Shown piece by piece: positions 36,816-46,623 of a stretch of 64,000 bases of DNA. The notes under the pieces are model-generated. The model did not search any database. It was given only the letters and a program-made list of their open reading frames with translations, and was not told the DNA's origin. A program made the translations under genes and the position numbers. The stretch is from Mastigocoleus testarum BC008 (lineage in GTDB: Bacteria > Cyanobacteriota > Cyanobacteriia > Cyanobacteriales > Nostocaceae): contig NZ_LMTZ01000108.1 in assembly GCF_001456025.1 (NCBI RefSeq), positions 36,844 to 100,843 on the forward strand, read 5' to 3'. Numbering within the stretch: position 1 is the stretch's first letter; each line of letters starts with the position of its first letter.

Positions 36816-39800
36816 TTATTTAATATATTGATGGCAAACTTTAAGTCTTTTCAATTCTTCAGGGTGGGTAACAAAATAATCTTGAAGCCAAATACAACCA
36901 TCATTAATTAGTTGCTCTAAACTAACCACAGACCACAGACGAGCAGTACCATCACGGGAACCAGTAACGATTTGTTTACCGTCAGGACTAAATGCAATAC
37001 TATGTATCTGGTCACCATGTCCTACCAATTCTTGTCGCATAAAATTACTGTCTTTATCCCACAAGCGAACGGTGCCATCATAATAAGCTACTGCAAGTAA
37101 CTGTCCGTTATTAGGAATGAAAGCAATATCTTTAATGCCATATTGGTAGATTTCTAATGCTTTGATAAATTTACCATTCTTATCCCACAAACGGATATTA
37201 CCATCGCGGGAAGCTGCAGCGATGTAGTTTCCATCAGGACTAAACGCTAGACTTACTACCCAGTCTTTGTATCCTTCTAATACTTTGATAAATTCACCAT
37301 CTTTATTCCACAAATGAGCAGTTTTATCGCGAGAACTAGTTATAAATTGTTTTCCATCAGGACTAAATGCAACACTTTCTACCCAGTCTGTATGTTTTTT
37401 TATTTGTTTGAGGAGATTACCGTTGTTATCCCATAAATGAATATTATTATCCCTAGAACCAGTTACAATTCTTTTTCCATCAGGACTAAATGCAATACTC
37501 AAAACTTGGTTATCATGACCATTTAAGACTTTAACCAATTTCCCTTCTAAGTCCCATAAACGAATCTTACTATCGCTTGAACCGGTAGCAATTTGATTTC
37601 CATCAGGACTAAAAGCAATGGTGTAAACTGATGGCGTTTTTTTTGTCATTGGCGATTCTGGAATTTGCCATTCCCTAATCAACTTCCTATTTTTATTCCA
37701 TAAGTAGACTTTACCATTAGCTGATCCAGTAGCAATTATTTCTCCATTGGGACCACCAAAAGCAACAGTAAATATTTGACTGTCAATCTTTTGGAAAATA
37801 TTTTTTGGCTTATTTTTAAATAATTCCCATATTCTTGCAGTCGTGTCATGTGATGCACTAATAATATGTTTGTTATCAGGTGTAAAGACAACACCATATA
37901 CCCATTTTGTATGTCCTCTTAATACTTCTTTACTCGTATATAATTCCTGATCATCATCTTTCTTCCATAAGCGAACGGTATTGTCACTGGAAGCTGTAGC
38001 AATGTACTGACCATTGCGACTAAAGGAAACACCATTAACTATACTAGTATGTCCTTCCAATTCTTGAATAAAATCCTTTTGTAATTTCCGGTTTGGATCC
38101 CACTTCCATAGACGAACAGTTTTATCCCCAGATGCAGTTGCAATTAACTGACTATTTTTACTAAAATCAACACTTTTAACTTCATCTTTATGACCAATTA
38201 ATTCTTGGATAAGTTTACCTTGCTCATCTAATAATTGAACATTACCTTTTTTTGAAGTTGTGACAATTACTAATCGATTAAGGGGAAATACAACGTCAAT
38301 TACCTTTATTTGTTCATCTTTTTTCTGTAGAAGTGAAAGTGACGATTTTTTTTTATAATTCTGTGAATTCCAGGAGGTAATTTTATAGGTTGATTCATAG
38401 TCGTATTTATTCTCATATGAGACAGTAACAATGCGTTTACCATCAGGACTAAAAATAGCTCTGCTTACTTTATAATTTTGCTCATGTTTGAGTGTCCCAA
38501 TTTCACTACCAAATAAGTCCCATATTTTAGCCGTTGTATCAGTAGAAGCAGTAATAATGTATTTGTTATCAGGACTAAAATTGGCTCTAAACACTACACC
38601 TTCTTTTTCTTTATGTTTAAGTAGAGCTAATTTTTTACCATTTCTATCCCATAACTGAGCAGTTGTGTCTGTAGAAGCAGTAACAATATATTTGCCATTA
38701 GGACTAATGCTGACGCTGTTTACTTCCCCTGTATTCTCTTGATGTTTTAATTGATTGCGTTCCTGAATATTATCTAATATATGTTGTAAAGCTGAAATAG
38801 GACTACTAACTGGATAACTCTCAAAGGAATGAATATCTTTGGTTAGTTTTTGTAATTTGTCCCCAGCTTGTATAGCAGATTTCAAAGCTTCTATTTGCCG
38901 ATAAGCGAATAAATGTGACGCAAGATTTCCTAATGATTGTATAGTGTTGAACTCAAGGATTGCTTTTCTATTTTGTTCTGCTGAGTTGACAAATAAAGCA
39001 GAAATCATTATGGAAAAAGATAAAAATAGAACTCCAATTTTACTCCGTCGATTAGCTTTTTTATTTGCTTGTAGCAAAACTTCTTGAGCTTTTTTTCCTG
39101 CTTCTTTTACTTCTTTGTTTTCGTATGCTTGGCTTGCTGCTAAAAACTTATAGTCAATGATGCTAAGATTTTTATTTCTTGACCAATTTAAAGCAACCTG
39201 CAACGCTTGTCCTCTTAATAAGCGGGATTCATCTTTGTAACCCGATGCTAACCATCTATTAAAAGATTCTGAATAAGGTCTGAGATTTGCTAATTGCTTA
39301 TCAACCCAACTCAAATTAAAAATATGTTTATAAATACGATTATAAATTTTCAAACTACCATTACATTTAATAACTAACCCCGATAAACATAATTCAAATT
39401 GTTCGGGACTATTATTTCTTGCAACTTCTCCATTTTGTAAAATTCTTTGATAAATTCCTAGCAATATACTAGAAGAGCTTTCATCTTTCAAAATCCTGTC
39501 TCTAATAGTTCTTAAATGTTCTGGTTCGTCTTGATACTCCCAATTATCAATAATCAAATTATTGATAATTTCACTCACTCTATGTTCCTCTAAAATTCCA
39601 CTATTATCAGAAATATTATTGACAATCAAATTACATAATTTTTGTGTCAAAAATGGCTGACCATTTGTCCAGTACCATATTTGTTTTAATACTGCTTTTG
39701 GATTCTCTACTTTTCCTAACAATCCTTTAATTAAAGATGAAGAAGTAACTTCTTCTAAACTAAAAGGAGTCAATTCAATTGCTTGGCCAATATTAAATGG

Positions 39801-40379
39801 TGTACGTTTTCTATCCGCAATCAAATCTCTGGGTGTTGCAACTCCTAGCAAACAAAAAGTTAGACGATTATAAATCGGATTATCTGCACGCAGGTTATAG
39901 CATCCACGGATAAAAGCGAAAAAGTCATCGCAGGGAAATTTTAAACTAAGAATACTATCAATTTCATCGATAAAAATTACAATATTTTGATTTATTATTT
40001 GTAGCAATATCCCTTCAATAAACTTACTTAGTTGTCTAATGGGAGAAATATTTTTTTGTTCATCTAACCAAGTATCTAAATCAAAATCTAAATTAACTTT
40101 TTCTATCAAAGTATCAATAAAATCAGCATACCATTGTTCTGGTGAAGAAAAATAAGTATCAAACATGGAAAGGTCTATGCTGACACAAATTATTTCATCT
40201 TTTTGTAGTCTACGCATTGTCTGTACGCGCAAACTTGATTTACCTGTCTGACGTGAATTCAAGACATAACAAAATTTTCCTGCTTTGAGACTTTTATAAA
40301 GGTTATCGTCTGCTGGTCTTTTAATATAAGTAGAAGAATCTTCTGGTAAAGTCCCCGAAAATCTATATTCGTAAGCCAT
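36816..40379 (-). CDS. AAA-like ATPase-WD40 repeat protein
   Basis: A 1187-residue protein with a P-loop AAA-like domain (about 1-330). Walker A is NSRQTGKSSL near residue 42, and Walker B is IVIFIDEIDSIL. A winged-helix-like segment and a hydrophobic helix follow (about 450-465, SKIGVLFLSFSIMISALFVN). From about 540 to the end are roughly 13-14 WD40 repeats of the form IAFSPDGK..TGS.D...RLW, making probably two beta propellers. The architecture parallels STAND regulators, with propellers as sensor and ATPase as switch, but no effector domain is visible. It lies 46 bp downstream of an HTH-AAA gene on the same strand, so the two probably form an operon. Confidence 0.88.
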   Translation of the reverse strand: MAYEYRFSGTLPEDSSTYIKRPADDNLYKSLKAGKFCYVLNSRQTGKSSLRVQTMRRLQKDEIICVSIDLSMFDTYFSSPEQWYADFIDTLIEKVNLDFDLDTWLDEQKNISPIRQLSKFIEGILLQIINQNIVIFIDEIDSILSLKFPCDDFFAFIRGCYNLRADNPIYNRLTFCLLGVATPRDLIADRKRTPFNIGQAIELTPFSLEEVTSSSLIKGLLGKVENPKAVLKQIWYWTNGQPFLTQKLCNLIVNNISDNSGILEEHRVSEIINNLIIDNWEYQDEPEHLRTIRDRILKDESSSSILLGIYQRILQNGEVARNNSPEQFELCLSGLVIKCNGSLKIYNRIYKHIFNLSWVDKQLANLRPYSESFNRWLASGYKDESRLLRGQALQVALNWSRNKNLSIIDYKFLAASQAYENKEVKEAGKKAQEVLLQANKKANRRSKIGVLFLSFSIMISALFVNSAEQNRKAILEFNTIQSLGNLASHLFAYRQIEALKSAIQAGDKLQKLTKDIHSFESYPVSSPISALQHILDNIQERNQLKHQENTGEVNSVSISPNGKYIVTASTDTTAQLWDRNGKKLALLKHKEKEGVVFRANFSPDNKYIITASTDTTAKIWDLFGSEIGTLKHEQNYKVSRAIFSPDGKRIVTVSYENKYDYESTYKITSWNSQNYKKKSSLSLLQKKDEQIKVIDVVFPLNRLVIVTTSKKGNVQLLDEQGKLIQELIGHKDEVKSVDFSKNSQLIATASGDKTVRLWKWDPNRKLQKDFIQELEGHTSIVNGVSFSRNGQYIATASSDNTVRLWKKDDDQELYTSKEVLRGHTKWVYGVVFTPDNKHIISASHDTTARIWELFKNKPKNIFQKIDSQIFTVAFGGPNGEIIATGSANGKVYLWNKNRKLIREWQIPESPMTKKTPSVYTIAFSPDGNQIATGSSDSKIRLWDLEGKLVKVLNGHDNQVLSIAFSPDGKRIVTGSRDNNIHLWDNNGNLLKQIKKHTDWVESVAFSPDGKQFITSSRDKTAHLWNKDGEFIKVLEGYKDWVVSLAFSPDGNYIAAASRDGNIRLWDKNGKFIKALEIYQYGIKDIAFIPNNGQLLAVAYYDGTVRLWDKDSNFMRQELVGHGDQIHSIAFSPDGKQIVTGSRDGTARLWSVVSLEQLINDGCIWLQDYFVTHPEELKRLKVCHQYIK

Positions 40380-40425
40380 ACCTAAAATTTTTTGATTGTA
40401 GTGTTGATAAATAAACTTAAATCTT

Positions 40426-41718
40426 TTAAGACAAAGTTAAACGACTGCTGAAATATTGACGATATAAATTACAGCGTGGTGTGACATAATTCCCTTGTAG
40501 TTTTACTAACCCCATTTTGTGTAACTTAAACGCTAGTTCCGGAGCTATATCTACAGGTTTTGATGAATTTACGCTCATTAATAATGCATTTGCAAGTTGG
40601 GGATATTTTCTTAAAGTTTGGAAATGTTTTCCTAAATGATTTTGAAATATTCCCCCGTCTGTAGGAGCCATTGTTAATAGTTTTTCAAGGGTCAAATTTT
40701 GATTTTTAACAGAATCAAAAGCTCTGCATATTAACGCTGGATGTCCTCCCAACATTGCTGTCAAATCTTCAACAACAGATACATCCCAATGCAACTCGTA
40801 TTGCTTTGCTAAATAACGTACTTGTTCTGGGGTAAATTCCAATAACTCAAAAGGTAAACCCACACCAGCTAAGGGAGAAGAGTTAATATCCATCCCACCA
40901 TATACTTCCGTAGAATGTACAAGTACCAACCGCATTTTTTTCCAAAGTTCACCAATATGGTCACTTTGCTTACTTTGGTCGTTCCAAGCTCTTAATAAAC
41001 GACAAAAATCAGTAAATATTGCTGGTTGCTCAAATACCACATCCAAATTATCTAATCCCAGCACTAGGGGATTTTGAATTTCTGTCAGTATATATTTCTG
41101 AAAGTAACGAGTACAGTTTCTGTTAATTCCATACCTAGGTTTCCAATACTCGTCTAAATGGTCTTCTAGGTCAAATATGTCGGTTAAATTAACGCAAAAC
41201 CATTGTAAAAAATCTTGATAATCACTCAATATTTGACTATCTGCTTGCTGGAAATCTAATTTTCTTGCTTGATAACCTTCCTCTCTAGCAGTATCAAGAA
41301 TTCTTTCTAGCAATAGGGTTTTACCCATCTGCTCAGGTGCTTTGATACGTATTAAAGCTCCAGGTTTTTTTATCTCTTCATAACATTGGGATTCGTAAGG
41401 TTCTCGAATCACGTAAAAAGGAGAAGATTCAGTATTCTCAATTTCTAATTCAGTAACTTCTTCCCAATCTAATCCTAGTACCTGACAAAAAGCTTTGAAA
41501 GCGTCTAACTTTATATATTCTTTTCCTTGCAAAAACCGTTTAAAAGTAGCACGAGACACTCCATCAGCATAAGGACCGAACTCTTCCCATTTAATCTCTG
41601 GTTGTAATAATTTACTTGCTGCAACAAGCCACTGGGGATTTTCAATTGTCCATCCTTTTTTCTCTCTAGCCTTCTTAATTTTTGCTAATCCTTTCGGAGA
41701 AGCTTTCAGAGTAAGCAC
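40426..41718 (-). CDS. HTH-AAA-like ATPase
   Basis: A 430-residue soluble protein. The N-terminal 85 residues (KASPKGLAKIKKAREKKGW, then SRATFKRFL..FCQVLGLDWEEV) look like a helix-turn-helix domain. An almost parallel segment starts the NB-ARC protein at 50272. An AAA-like domain follows, with P-loop APEQMGKTLLL. Its Walker B region reads LVLGLDNLDVVFE, where relatives usually have DEVD, so the catalytic Glu is Asn. HSTEVYGG and EFTPEQVRYLAK are family signatures, and the end VTPRCNLYRQYF is also typical. It probably regulates transcription or partners the AAA-WD40 protein encoded 46 bp downstream. Hydrolysis may be impaired. Confidence 0.85.
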   Translation of the reverse strand: MLTLKASPKGLAKIKKAREKKGWTIENPQWLVAASKLLQPEIKWEEFGPYADGVSRATFKRFLQGKEYIKLDAFKAFCQVLGLDWEEVTELEIENTESSPFYVIREPYESQCYEEIKKPGALIRIKAPEQMGKTLLLERILDTAREEGYQARKLDFQQADSQILSDYQDFLQWFCVNLTDIFDLEDHLDEYWKPRYGINRNCTRYFQKYILTEIQNPLVLGLDNLDVVFEQPAIFTDFCRLLRAWNDQSKQSDHIGELWKKMRLVLVHSTEVYGGMDINSSPLAGVGLPFELLEFTPEQVRYLAKQYELHWDVSVVEDLTAMLGGHPALICRAFDSVKNQNLTLEKLLTMAPTDGGIFQNHLGKHFQTLRKYPQLANALLMSVNSSKPVDIAPELAFKLHKMGLVKLQGNYVTPRCNLYRQYFSSRLTLS

Positions 41719-42015
41719 TGTGTACTTCCCTACTTTAAATAACTTGTTTACCTAAAAAGTATAACCCGAAAAACAATTATTTTTTATACCAATTTTTCTC
41801 AGTATTAGCCCAGTATTAGCTCATTATTATTTATCAAACTGTTTCTAGTGATTTAAAAACTGAGATAGAACTGTATCTGGTTGATTCATGAAATATAAAT
41901 CATCATAAAAATGTCAGCAAGTTAAACAAACATGATTTTCTTTTATAACTCATGTTTTATCCAATTACTTGATGACGCAAATATATTTTCTTATTAATAT
42001 GAACGGAGTATCACC

Positions 42016-42162
42016 ATGAAAATATCTCGTAAACTTCGTAGAGAATTGATGTTAATTGCCTTCGATTTAGTTGATGGTCAAGTAGATGATTTAGAAGCAA
42101 TGTGCGAAGTTCTAGAATCTATCGCAGCAGCGGGAAGAAAGGAACTAGAAGCAAATACATAA
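42016..42162 (+). CDS. Small 48-residue protein
   Basis: A short frame with GGAG seven bases before the ATG, encoding MKISRKLRRELMLIAFDLVD and then an acidic helical part ending LESIAAAGRKELEANT. It is predicted to be two amphipathic helices with a basic N-terminus and no membrane segment. It is divergent from the HTH-AAA gene and upstream of two cell-wall-active proteins. The good ribosome binding site and regular composition argue that it is real. Function is unknown. Confidence 0.55.
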   Translation: MKISRKLRRELMLIAFDLVDGQVDDLEAMCEVLESIAAAGRKELEANT

Positions 42163-42205
42163 TTATCAAATTAAATTTCCCTGTTGAAATTCCAAAATTT
42201 AAATC

Positions 42206-42380
42206 AGGACTTACGCAACGTTAGCACAGCGTGTCCGTAGGACATAGATTTGTCATTGCGACCGAAACACAGTGTAGGAAAGCAATCTCAGAGTTTTTGC
42301 GATTACGTCGCTATCGCTTTTCCTAAAGGAAACGCTGCGCTAACGTAATGACGCAATTACGTTAATTTTGCGTAAGTCCT
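42206..42380. mobile_element. MITE-like element with AGGACTTACGCAA ends, copy 2
   Basis: A 175-bp element bounded by AGGACTTACGCAA and TTGCGTAAGTCCT, with inner arms CGTTAGCACAGCG and CGCTGCGCTAACG. It shares its ends with the 123-bp element at 21604-21726. No coding capacity. It sits between the 48-residue ORF and the peptidoglycan-binding protein gene. Confidence 0.65.
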
Positions 42381-42519
42381 ATAAATAATAACAACAGGGA
42401 AAAGTTAAAGCATGAAATGGTAATTATTTCTTTCCCTAAAAACAAATTTATCCCACTGATTATCAAACCTCAAAATTTGTTAACTTCATTAAACCAAAAA
42501 ATAATTAAAGCAAAAAACA

Positions 42520-43413
42520 ATGAAACTACAAGAATTCTATAGTCAAAAACTAGAATACGGTCTGGAAACAGTAGCAGCCGATAAAGAATTAGCCAAGCAT
42601 ATTCAAGAAATTCTGATTTGGCACAAACTTCTTGCACCTCCAGCAGATGGTAAATTTGGACCAATATCTGCATCAGCACTTCGAGAATTTCAAGAATTAA
42701 TGAAGTGCAACGAATCGGGATTTTTGGGACCCGATACCGCTAAAAAACTAATTGAAACACACCCTGATGAGTTACCACAAAGAGAACTAAACCTGAATAA
42801 AGATTTGGCTAGTCGCATTATTAAGTATATGTTAGCAAAAGGCTATCACGTTGATAGAAAAACTGGTGAATACAACATTATCTATGTTGAAGGAATGAAT
42901 CCAGATGGAACGCTTAATTCTGATAGACCTAATAGCTTCAACGATTTACGACTAGTTATTCAAGTGGTCAGTAGAACTCCCAAAATTATCAGCATTTGGG
43001 AAGCAACAACCGAACCTGGCAAATACTATACCTATAATCCAATGAATTCCAAGGGTGCAGCCAGAATCAAATTTGGACAATACAAAGCATGGCGAGTGGG
43101 AACTCACGGTAATGCTGAACCCCATGAAGCACTCATTCAGGTGTCTGATATTACTGTTCACAGAGACTTTAATAAAGACATGATTCGCACAGGTGACAAG
43201 CTACATACTGGTTCTTTTTACATCAATCAGCACTATGGATATGACTATCCCCGTAACAATATCAGCTATGCCAGTGCTGGCTGTTTAGTAGGGCGTACTC
43301 GCAAGGGTCATCGTGATTTCATGAGATTGATTAAACAAGACTGGCGCTATCAAAGCAATCGTAACTATAAGTTTATGACAACCATTATTGCAGGAGATGA
43401 TTTACTCAAATAA
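42520..43413 (+). CDS. Peptidoglycan-binding domain protein, endolysin- or transpeptidase-like
   Basis: A 297-residue protein without signal peptide. Residues about 20-85 form a PG_binding_1-like helical domain (ILIWHKLLAPPADGKFGPIS, SALREFQELM, FLGPDTAKKL). The C-terminal domain (about 95-297) has HGNAEPHEALIQ, HRDFNKD and SYASAGCLVGRT with a single Cys followed by RKGHRDFM. This could be an L,D-transpeptidase-like or other cell-wall hydrolase site; I cannot assign it with certainty. The following gene is a cell-wall amidase, supporting a common role in peptidoglycan processing. How it would leave the cytoplasm is unclear. Confidence 0.7.
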   Translation: MKLQEFYSQKLEYGLETVAADKELAKHIQEILIWHKLLAPPADGKFGPISASALREFQELMKCNESGFLGPDTAKKLIETHPDELPQRELNLNKDLASRIIKYMLAKGYHVDRKTGEYNIIYVEGMNPDGTLNSDRPNSFNDLRLVIQVVSRTPKIISIWEATTEPGKYYTYNPMNSKGAARIKFGQYKAWRVGTHGNAEPHEALIQVSDITVHRDFNKDMIRTGDKLHTGSFYINQHYGYDYPRNNISYASAGCLVGRTRKGHRDFMRLIKQDWRYQSNRNYKFMTTIIAGDDLLK

Positions 43414-43450
43414 TCTTTTGCTGTTCGTAGTTCATTTCTCCCAAAATTCT

Positions 43451-43478
43451 GTAGAGATGTTATACACAACATCTCTAC
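43451..43478. repeat. Palindrome of the GTAGAGACGT family
   Basis: GTAGAGATGTT and AACATCTCTAC form a perfect 11-bp stem with a 6-base loop, 37 bp after the stop at 43413. The next bases are ACAGGAG, not a T-run. Related palindromes occur at 29448, 31652 and 53647. Confidence 0.65.
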
Positions 43479-43577
43479 AACAGGAGCTTACTTTTACCCG
43501 GTAATTCTAGGTTATTGGAGTAATCGGAAGCCGGTTGATTTATTGATTAATTTTGTTACTTTATTGAGGAATATCAA

Positions 43578-44636
43578 ATGTTTAAATGGAATGATTTTGT
43601 AAAAGTTTTAGCCTCTACAAATATAGAGTTTGCACATCTCAAGGTAGCTCAATTGGCTCAAGCTATCTTGGAATCCGGTTGGGGTAAATCAGAATTATTC
43701 AAATTACACGCTAACCCATTCGGAATGAAGTATCGTCAGGAGATTCACATTGCTTTACCAGTTGAATATAAAGCTCATGATGGAATAGATATTTATTGCA
43801 AGTTTGCAACATTAGAAGATGCAGTTAAAGGTTATTGGATTTTTATTGATAGACCAGTCTATTCGGGTTGGCGTAATAATAGTGCAACCCCTGAAGACTT
43901 CATTCGTTTCATTGCTTTTGCAGGTTATATCGATGGACCATTTGACGGAACAGAATTTTCAAGACTCAGAAAAGAAAAATATATCAGTAAAGTTTTGAAG
44001 CTGATTCCACACGCTCAAAAACTTTTAGAAAATGCCGATTCTTCACTTATGGAAAAACCTATTTGGAAGAAAAAAGGTGTGATACTCGAAGTAGGACATG
44101 GTAAGAATCCCAAAACATGGGAACCAGGAGCAGTTGGAGTTAATGGTGTATATGAATATGATTTGAATTGGATAGCTGCTAAAGCTGCTAAAAGTCTACT
44201 TGACGAAGCGGGAGTACCTTGTGTAATTACAGATTTTGGTGGAATTAACGGTAAGGGTCTTTACGATATAGGTAAAGTTGCTGCTGATTACGATGTTTTT
44301 TGTTCTATCCACCATAACAGCGCTGATGAAAATGCTCAGGGAGCAGAAGTTCTCGTACACCACATTAAAGGAGATATTGAAGATTTAGAGCTATCATCCC
44401 TGATGAGTGCGGAAATTGCGAAGGAACTCGGAATTCGCGATCGCATTGCTAATGGTAGAAATTCTCGCGAAAAATTAAGTGTCTTGAATGGTGCTGAGGA
44501 TACAAATGTCAGAGTGTCAGTACTAGCAGAATTGTACTTTATCCACGTACCAGTTCCCAACACCAAAGATTGGAGTACTCGTGGAGGAGAAGCTATTGCT
44601 AGAGCGATTCTGAAATGGCTGCGTCAAACATTATAA
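43578..44636 (+). CDS. Glucosaminidase-amidase fusion, cell-wall hydrolase
   Basis: A 352-residue bifunctional peptidoglycan hydrolase. The N-terminal glucosaminidase-like domain (about 20-150) contains AQAILESGWGKSELF with the likely catalytic Glu, ANPFGMKY, and AFAGYIDGPFDGTEF. The C-terminal N-acetylmuramoyl-L-alanine amidase (Amidase_3, about 165-350) has zinc ligands in EVGHGKNP, Glu in GVYEYDLN and His in SIHHNSAD, with the catalytic Glu in AELYFIHV. No signal peptide is present, unlike housekeeping amidases. That fits an endolysin-like enzyme released by another route. It follows the PG-binding protein gene with a 164-bp gap. Confidence 0.85.
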   Translation: MFKWNDFVKVLASTNIEFAHLKVAQLAQAILESGWGKSELFKLHANPFGMKYRQEIHIALPVEYKAHDGIDIYCKFATLEDAVKGYWIFIDRPVYSGWRNNSATPEDFIRFIAFAGYIDGPFDGTEFSRLRKEKYISKVLKLIPHAQKLLENADSSLMEKPIWKKKGVILEVGHGKNPKTWEPGAVGVNGVYEYDLNWIAAKAAKSLLDEAGVPCVITDFGGINGKGLYDIGKVAADYDVFCSIHHNSADENAQGAEVLVHHIKGDIEDLELSSLMSAEIAKELGIRDRIANGRNSREKLSVLNGAEDTNVRVSVLAELYFIHVPVPNTKDWSTRGGEAIARAILKWLRQTL

Positions 44637-44781
44637 TCAAACAAAGCTTGTATCCCTGGAGGTGAGATAAAGTGTCATTCTTAACTCAGGTCATTTTAAT
44701 ATCGCCTCCAGATAAATGATATGAGATACGTTAAAGTTGGAGTTATATATTTTTTTGTACAGACAAAAGCTTAGCTGGAAA

Positions 44782-44829
44782 GGCTTATATCCCACACCAT
44801 AACTTTTAATTTAGTGTAGGATATAAGCC
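44782..44829. terminator. Inverted repeat after the amidase gene
   Basis: GGCTTATATCC..CACAC pairs with GTGT..GGATATAAGCC around an A/T-rich loop, about 145 bp after the amidase stop. No T-run follows. It could be a terminator-like or palindromic element. The rest of the gap to 45105 holds GC-rich words and a few ATTACTC heptamers (44925-44990). Confidence 0.4.
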
Positions 44830-45105
44830 GAATAAAAATGCTTCAAATATTTTGCTAGCAATCTTAAATATAACTTAACTGCAGAGTTTACAAAATCTCG
44901 CTCGCTCTCATTTTACCTGTTACCTTACTCATTACTGTGCGCTTGCGCGCCCCGCTTGCGCTAACATTACTCATTACTTATTACCCATCACTAATAATCC
45001 CCAATAATCACAAAATCTTTCAATGTATCGCCTTTGGTTGAGATTTTGAGTACTATTGCTCCATGGTGAAAAACATTACACCCTTGCCTAGCAGCATAAT
45101 ATCAA

Positions 45106-46167
45106 ATGATCGACCGTCGAAATTTTATAGTTGGTTCAGTTGCCGCTACCACTACTTGTATTTTATCTTCTTACTTACAGTCGGCGGATGCAGTAGGTTC
45201 GCCTACCTTAAGTTCGCCTTTAAAACCTAAACGTTTAAAACCTGGCTCCGTTGTAGGAATTGTTAGTCCTGCTAGTGCAATATTTCTCAAAGAAGATTTA
45301 GATATTGTTCGAGACGTAGTTAAAGCTTTAGGTCTTGTCCCCCGTATAGCACCCCATGTCATGAAAAGATATGGTTACCTTGCAGGAACAGATCGACAGC
45401 GCGCATCTGATATCAATGAATTTTTTCGCGATCGCACAATAGCTGCAATTTTACCAATACGTGGGGGGTGGGGCTGTAGTCGGCTTTTACCTTATTTAGA
45501 TTATGAATTGATTCGCAAAAATCCGAAGATTTTGCTTGGTTTTAGCGATTTAACGGCTTTAATTCTGGCAATCAATGCAAAAACTAACCTGGTAACTTTT
45601 CATGGTCCCAATGGCTTAACTTCTTGGAATTCGACCCAAACAGAATATTTTCGTCGGCTTCTATTTAAAGGTGAAGATTTAACTTTTGCAAATTTGAAAT
45701 CTGCTGCTGATTCCGACCGTTTAATGCAAGTAAAGTACCGCATACAAACAATTACTCCAGGTAAAGCCAAAGGAAAGCTCTTTGGTGGAAATCTTTCCGT
45801 ACTTTCTGCTTTAGTTGGTTCGCCTTATCTACCGGATTTTAAAGGTGCAATTTTATTTTTAGAAGACGTCCAAGAAAATATTTATCGCATAGATCGAATG
45901 ATGACTCATTTAAAATTAGCAGGTGTTTTCGACCAACTTGCAGGTTTTATTTTCGGACAATGTAGTAGTTGTAACCCTGGTGACGGCTACGGTTCTTTAA
46001 CTTTAGAAGAAGTCATCCAAGACCACATTAAACCATTGAAAATTCCAGCTTGGTTTGGCGCAACTATCGGTCATATTGAAACTATACTTACATTACCCAT
46101 AGGTTTGGAAGTAGAAATTGATGCCAATACTGGAACTATTGGAATGTTACAACCTGCGGTGATTTGA
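45106..46167 (+). CDS. LD-carboxypeptidase, peptidase family S66, Tat-exported
   Basis: A 353-residue serine carboxypeptidase that removes D-alanine from muropeptides. The N-terminus MIDRRNFIVGSVAATTTCIL is a twin-arginine signal peptide (RRNF) with a hydrophobic stretch, cleaved probably after ADA near residue 29. The mature enzyme has IRGGWGCSRLLPYLDY, GFSDLTALI with the Ser nucleophile, HGPNG, and later FLEDVQE with Glu and FIFGQ. Length is normal. It continues the envelope theme of the upstream amidase gene, but 470 bp separate them, so co-transcription is unlikely. Confidence 0.85.
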   Translation: MIDRRNFIVGSVAATTTCILSSYLQSADAVGSPTLSSPLKPKRLKPGSVVGIVSPASAIFLKEDLDIVRDVVKALGLVPRIAPHVMKRYGYLAGTDRQRASDINEFFRDRTIAAILPIRGGWGCSRLLPYLDYELIRKNPKILLGFSDLTALILAINAKTNLVTFHGPNGLTSWNSTQTEYFRRLLFKGEDLTFANLKSAADSDRLMQVKYRIQTITPGKAKGKLFGGNLSVLSALVGSPYLPDFKGAILFLEDVQENIYRIDRMMTHLKLAGVFDQLAGFIFGQCSSCNPGDGYGSLTLEEVIQDHIKPLKIPAWFGATIGHIETILTLPIGLEVEIDANTGTIGMLQPAVI

Positions 46168-46343
<176 letters not shown>

Positions 46344-46362
46344 CAATTATCAACAAAAAACA

Positions 46363-46617
46363 ATGAATAAAAACAATCTCCGCTCTTATTGGCGTAAAAA
46401 TACAGCTTTAATTCGCAATCTTTTAATAGTTTGGGGTATTGTCTCCTTACTTCTTAGTATTTTGCTGGTAGAACAATTAAATAATATTTCTTTCTTTGGA
46501 CTACCTTTCGGTTTTTGGATGGCACAGCAAGGTTCAATTGTAATATTTGTGATGTTAATTTTTATATACGCCTTCCAAATGGATAAATTAGACCGCAAAC
46601 ATAATATCCGGAGATAA
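46363..46617 (+). CDS. DUF4212 small subunit of a sodium:solute symporter
   Basis: An 84-residue membrane protein with two hydrophobic segments (about 20-38 and 56-74) and charged ends. DUF4212 proteins are encoded next to VC_2705-type sodium:solute symporters and are thought to be their small subunit. Here the symporter gene starts seven bases after the stop, so co-translation is very likely. ATG 46363 lacks a strong ribosome binding site. Confidence 0.85.
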   Translation: MNKNNLRSYWRKNTALIRNLLIVWGIVSLLLSILLVEQLNNISFFGLPFGFWMAQQGSIVIFVMLIFIYAFQMDKLDRKHNIRR

Positions 46618-46623
46618 GGAAAA

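Noticed and set aside
42470..42679. Minus-strand frame overlapping the peptidoglycan-binding gene
   Set aside because: It is a shadow of a gene with clear domain content on the plus strand.
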